A program made the translations under genes and the position numbers. 64,000 bases of DNA from assembly GCF_017942085.1 (NCBI RefSeq), contig NZ_JAGKSP010000001.1:496001-560000 (forward strand), given 5' to 3'. This document shows positions 61,085-64,000 of the stretch, one piece after another. How positions within the stretch are numbered: position 1 is the stretch's first letter; the number at the start of each line of letters is the position of its first letter. The DNA is from Paenibacillus lignilyticus. GTDB lineage: Bacteria; Bacillota; Bacilli; Paenibacillales; Paenibacillaceae. Under the pieces are notes generated by a model. It searched no databases and was not told the DNA's origin. It saw only the letters and a list, made by a program, of their open reading frames with translations.

Positions 61085-62551
61085 GTGAGTACGGTCCCAG
61101 AGTCTTGGAAGGAGCTTGGTGAGTCCGCGGATTTCGTATGTTACGAACATCAAATAAACGCGGGCACTTTGTACATCGGCTATTTTAAATCTCTCACGGA
61201 GGAAGAAGTCTTGCAGCAGCATATCCTTAGCTGCCTAAGCAACCATTCCGACATGTCCTTCGAGGACTTGTACCACTGTGTCCCCGTAGCGGAAAAAGAA
61301 ATATCCTCCGATTGGGATCTTATCGAAAGCAAGATTTATCGGGGATATGTTGCGATTCAATTAGGCCGGCAAAGCCATCATTGTATCTTGATCAATGCGG
61401 CTGCATCCAAGGGGCGCAACGTCACGATTCCCGAGGTCGAATTCACGGTGGAAGGACCCAGAGAGGCCTTCGTTGAATCGTTGGATGTCAATCTTAACTT
61501 AGTACGCAAGCGCCTTCCCTATCCTGATTTACGTGTGAAAGAGCTCACTGTAGGGAGCATATCCAAGTCGAGGATTGCGATTGTTTACATAAAAGGCATA
61601 GCGAACGAACAATATTTACAAACATGCATACAGCGCATTGAGGATGTGCAGTTCGATCAAATCACGGACAGCACGCTGCTTCAACAAATGATCGAGGATA
61701 ATTCCAATTCCATCTTTCCGCAGACGATCGGCACGGAAAGAGCGGACTACGTTGCCTGGGCCGTTTCCTCTGGGCAACTATGCGTAATGAAGGATGGGTC
61801 CCCGACTGCCTTTTTTGCCCCGGTCAACCTATGGTCGTTTTTCATTACTTATGAAGATTATTATTTGCCTTGGATCGTCGGTTCCTTATTACGGATGATT
61901 CGCGTGTTTGCGGTGCTGTTTTCCGTCTATGCCTCTTCGTTGTATGTTGCTGTTATGACCTATCACGGACAGGGAATTTCTAATGTCTTTCTGCCCACGA
62001 TCGTTTCCTCGAGGATCAATGTCCCTTTTCCTCCAATCGTAGAAGTCCTCATTATGGAACTTGTCATTGAATTGTTACGGGAAGCCGGCGCAAGATTGCC
62101 TACGAAAATCGGACAAACCATTGGGATTGTCGGAGGTATCGTGCTCGGTACGGCAGCCGTAGAAGCCGCGCTTACAAGTAATTTTTTATTGATCATCGTG
62201 GCGTTATCGGCATTGGCTTCGTTCACGACACCTATCTTTCGAATGAGCTCAACGATCCGCATTTTGCGTTTTCCATTTATCTTCGCCGCGCAGATATGGG
62301 GCTTATTAGGCATTTTCATTTGCACGTTTGCCTTGGTTGCCCATTTATTGCGCTTAACCTCTCTCGGGATGCCTTACTTGGTTCCGATCTATCCATTCCG
62401 CACTTCAGACTTATATGATACGGTCGTTCGTCCGCCTTACTCGAAGTTTCATCATCGATTCAGCTTCTTGAGATCGCCTAAACCCGTAAGATTCGACAAG
62501 AAAAATGCAAACAAAAAGAGGGACCTAAAAAAGAGGGACATAGATGAATGA
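61085..62551 (+). CDS. Spore germination receptor subunit A (second GerA-family protein)
   Basis: A 488-residue GerA-family protein. The soluble N-terminal part has RKRLPYPDLRVKELTVGSISKSRIAIVYI, a diverged form of the conserved N-terminal motif. Five segments follow with INVPFPPIVEVLIMELVIELLREAGARLPTKIGQTIGIVGGIVLG. It shares clear similarity with the 48686-50233 protein, but the first ~160 residues differ markedly. The C-terminus is very basic (KKNANKKRDLKKRDIDE). The start is GTG 61085 behind AGAGGGA. It overlaps or nearly touches the next gene and faces the drr genes. Confidence 0.9.
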   Translation: MSTVPESWKELGESADFVCYEHQINAGTLYIGYFKSLTEEEVLQQHILSCLSNHSDMSFEDLYHCVPVAEKEISSDWDLIESKIYRGYVAIQLGRQSHHCILINAAASKGRNVTIPEVEFTVEGPREAFVESLDVNLNLVRKRLPYPDLRVKELTVGSISKSRIAIVYIKGIANEQYLQTCIQRIEDVQFDQITDSTLLQQMIEDNSNSIFPQTIGTERADYVAWAVSSGQLCVMKDGSPTAFFAPVNLWSFFITYEDYYLPWIVGSLLRMIRVFAVLFSVYASSLYVAVMTYHGQGISNVFLPTIVSSRINVPFPPIVEVLIMELVIELLREAGARLPTKIGQTIGIVGGIVLGTAAVEAALTSNFLLIIVALSALASFTTPIFRMSSTIRILRFPFIFAAQIWGLLGIFICTFALVAHLLRLTSLGMPYLVPIYPFRTSDLYDTVVRPPYSKFHHRFSFLRSPKPVRFDKKNANKKRDLKKRDIDE

Positions 62552-62574
62552 TTAGCTCTGGGGGTGATGCAACC

Positions 62575-63663
62575 ATGAAGTCAACGGAACATCTGCGTTT
62601 TACCATCTCCCCTTTTCTCGTTTTTATATTGATTCATGCCATGCAGTTCGGGCCGGAATATGTCTCTATGTCGACCAAACCCATTCAATTGGCAGGACAA
62701 GATTCATGGATTTCTGTCATCCTATGCGGAATCAGTTTCCATATTATTATTTGGATGATGTATCGCATTCTCAACCGGAATGAGACTGACCTTATCCAAA
62801 TTCATAAACGATTTTTCGGGAAATTGTTAGGTGGAGGTCTTAATTTTATCTTTATCGGTTACTTCCTGCTTATAGCAACTTATCTACTACGCATGTTTAT
62901 CGAGATTATCCAAGTCTGGCTGTTTCCTGATCTGAATACATGGCCGTTAGCGTTTGTGCTGCTCCTGCTCGTTTATTACATCGTCGCAGGAGGTTTTCGT
63001 GTGATCGTGGGCATATGTCTGTTTAGCATGCTGAGGTATATTACAATATTGTCTTTGTTTTTCCCTTCGACTTTTTATCATTTCAGCAATTTATCACCGG
63101 TTCTGGATCATTCGTTAAATGAAATCGTCCAAGCAGGTACGACGTTGACATTTCCTTATTTAGGCGTGGAAGTGCTCTTGTTCTGCTACACCTTCATCCG
63201 AATGCCAAGAAAATCCGAAAAGTGGGCTCATTTGGCCAATGGAATTACAACCGCTTCTTATTTAATCATTATTTTCTTTTCATTATTGTTGTTCAAACCC
63301 GAACAATTATCGACTGAAATATGGCCGCAGTTAAGCAAGTATAAATTCGTGCATTTTCCGTTCATTGAACGATTTGAATATATCGGAGCTACATCACAGA
63401 TTTTATGGGTGATTCCGATCATATGCCTCAGTCTCTGGGCTTCAAGTCGAGTGTGCAAGCTGATTTTCTCCGTAAAACAATTGACTGTCCTTCCGGTCTT
63501 ATTAATTGTGGTCTTCATTCTTGTATGTCTGATTCCGGGTCGGACTGGCATTGAGGCCTTACAAAACCTGTTATCCGAGATCGGATTCTACATGATTTAT
63601 GCGTATATTCCATTCGTATTTATCGTCGACGTGGTCAGAATGAAAGTGAGAAGAACCGTATGA
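62575..63663 (+). CDS. Spore germination receptor subunit B (second GerB-family permease)
   Basis: A GerB-family membrane protein of about 362 residues with ten segments (FTISPFLVFILIHAMQFGPEYVSMSTKPIQLAGQDSWISVIL). ATG 62575 has GGGGGTG eight bases before it. An in-frame ATG at 62548, overlapping the gerA-like stop, lacks a ribosome site but is possible by coupling. It is the second gene of the operon, and the following gene overlaps it (ATGA at 63660-63663). Confidence 0.9.
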   Translation: MKSTEHLRFTISPFLVFILIHAMQFGPEYVSMSTKPIQLAGQDSWISVILCGISFHIIIWMMYRILNRNETDLIQIHKRFFGKLLGGGLNFIFIGYFLLIATYLLRMFIEIIQVWLFPDLNTWPLAFVLLLLVYYIVAGGFRVIVGICLFSMLRYITILSLFFPSTFYHFSNLSPVLDHSLNEIVQAGTTLTFPYLGVEVLLFCYTFIRMPRKSEKWAHLANGITTASYLIIIFFSLLLFKPEQLSTEIWPQLSKYKFVHFPFIERFEYIGATSQILWVIPIICLSLWASSRVCKLIFSVKQLTVLPVLLIVVFILVCLIPGRTGIEALQNLLSEIGFYMIYAYIPFVFIVDVVRMKVRRTV

Positions 63664-64000
63664 TTCGATTTTTCCCCTTATTCCTGCTTACCTGTTTTCT
63701 GCTGTTGCTGAGTGGGTGCGTCAAGCAAGAAGTGTTGGAGAAAATAACCATTACTTTTGTTTGCGCATTCGATGAAGCGCCAAACGATGATATCGAATTT
63801 ACGATAGCGGCGCCTAAATTTCAAGCCGGCAAATCCGCTACCGTTACCAATATCTTGTACTCCAAGGTTGGCCACACGACCAAGAACATTACAGAATTGA
63901 TGGACATGCAATTAAACCGTCCCATTAAACCCGGAAAAGCTTCGGTAATCCTATTTGAACAAGAGTTGGCGGCAAAAGGATTGGCAGATCAATTGGATGT
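63660..64000 (+). CDS. Spore germination receptor lipoprotein C (second GerC-family), partial at window end
   Basis: The frame starts at ATG 63660, overlapping the gerB-like stop, and stays open to the window edge. It begins MIRFFPLFLLTCFLLL, with lipobox LLSGC, then VKQEVLEKITITFVCAFDEA. Later text GKSATVTNILYSKVGHTTKN and MQLNRPIKPGKASVILFEQELAAKG matches the Ger(x)C region on receptor assembly. It lacks the usual CWD-xxEL opening, so it is a diverged member. The rest lies beyond the window. Confidence 0.8.
   Translation, partial: MIRFFPLFLLTCFLLLLSGCVKQEVLEKITITFVCAFDEAPNDDIEFTIAAPKFQAGKSATVTNILYSKVGHTTKNITELMDMQLNRPIKPGKASVILFEQELAAKGLADQLD

Noticed and set aside
1-64000. tRNA, rRNA, insertion sequences and prophage genes
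   Set aside because: No clover-leaf-like tRNA, rRNA segment, transposase or phage gene was recognised in either strand; short structured RNAs cannot be excluded by eye.

Overview
The window reads as chromosome of an endospore-forming Paenibacillus-like Firmicute. Grounds: two Ger(x)A/B/C spore-germination operons, a SleB-type cell-wall hydrolase, a giant secreted protein ending in three S-layer homology (SLH) domains, a YesM/YesN-type two-component pair beside LplB/LplC-type sugar permeases, strong AGGAGG ribosome-binding sites, frequent GTG/TTG starts and B. subtilis-like CcpA, Fur and GlnR/TnrA operator motifs. The species is inferred from gene content only.

Layout. 0-4.6 kb: tail of a LacI regulator, a bicupin oxalate decarboxylase, an AbrB-family membrane protein, a monocupin, and a self-regulated tetR-doxX pair. 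4.6-29.5 kb: a carbohydrate-utilisation locus, all on the minus strand. It holds a YesN response regulator and YesM kinase, two sugar ABC permeases and a binding lipoprotein (frameshifted at a G8 run), two paralogous secreted beta-helix proteins (one SLH-anchored) carrying six copies of a ~130-residue module, and four cytoplasmic glycosidase-like enzymes. cre-like sites stand before most of its transcription units. 29.5-37.6 kb: a VOC protein, a kinase-like protein, a gamma-glutamyltransferase (GGT) family protein, a DUF1697 protein, a truncated siderophore permease fused to a Fur-type promoter, a chemoreceptor, and two non-coding intervals of ~50-bp-period repeats. 37.7-43.3 kb: an allantoin-degradation operon (allantoinase, allantoate amidohydrolase, ureidoglycine-glyoxylate aminotransferase, GGT-family oxamate-amidohydrolase candidate) behind a perfect TnrA/GlnR box. 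43.5-48.5 kb: a cNMP-domain/SLC13 transporter fusion, the [2Fe-2S] tail of a FhuF-like reductase, a PhyH dioxygenase and two small proteins. 48.6-64 kb: a ger operon, a fourth repeat-rich gap, a SleB-like hydrolase, a UbiD decarboxylase with a small partner, an MHYT-GGDEF-EAL protein, DinB, a drug-type ABC exporter and a second ger operon that runs off the end.

How the parts fit. The glycan locus looks like a sensed, imported and intracellularly finished pathway: a surface or secreted beta-helix enzyme frees oligosaccharides, the ABC importer takes them up under YesMN control, and the cytoplasmic enzymes complete breakdown, with carbon catabolite control. The allantoin operon, read with the oxalate decarboxylase at the left end, suggests a nitrogen-scavenging path allantoin -> allantoate -> ureidoglycine -> oxalurate -> oxamate -> oxalate -> formate + CO2, with the oxalurate carbamoyl-transfer step not in this window. 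Relics of siderophore uptake (FecCD, FhuF) suggest loss of iron-uptake genes here. The most unusual non-coding feature is a set of intergenic repeat families, each with its own ~20-25-bp core and mostly a 50-51-bp period, in three of the four gene-free intervals longer than 300 bp; two blocks are nested inverted repeats.
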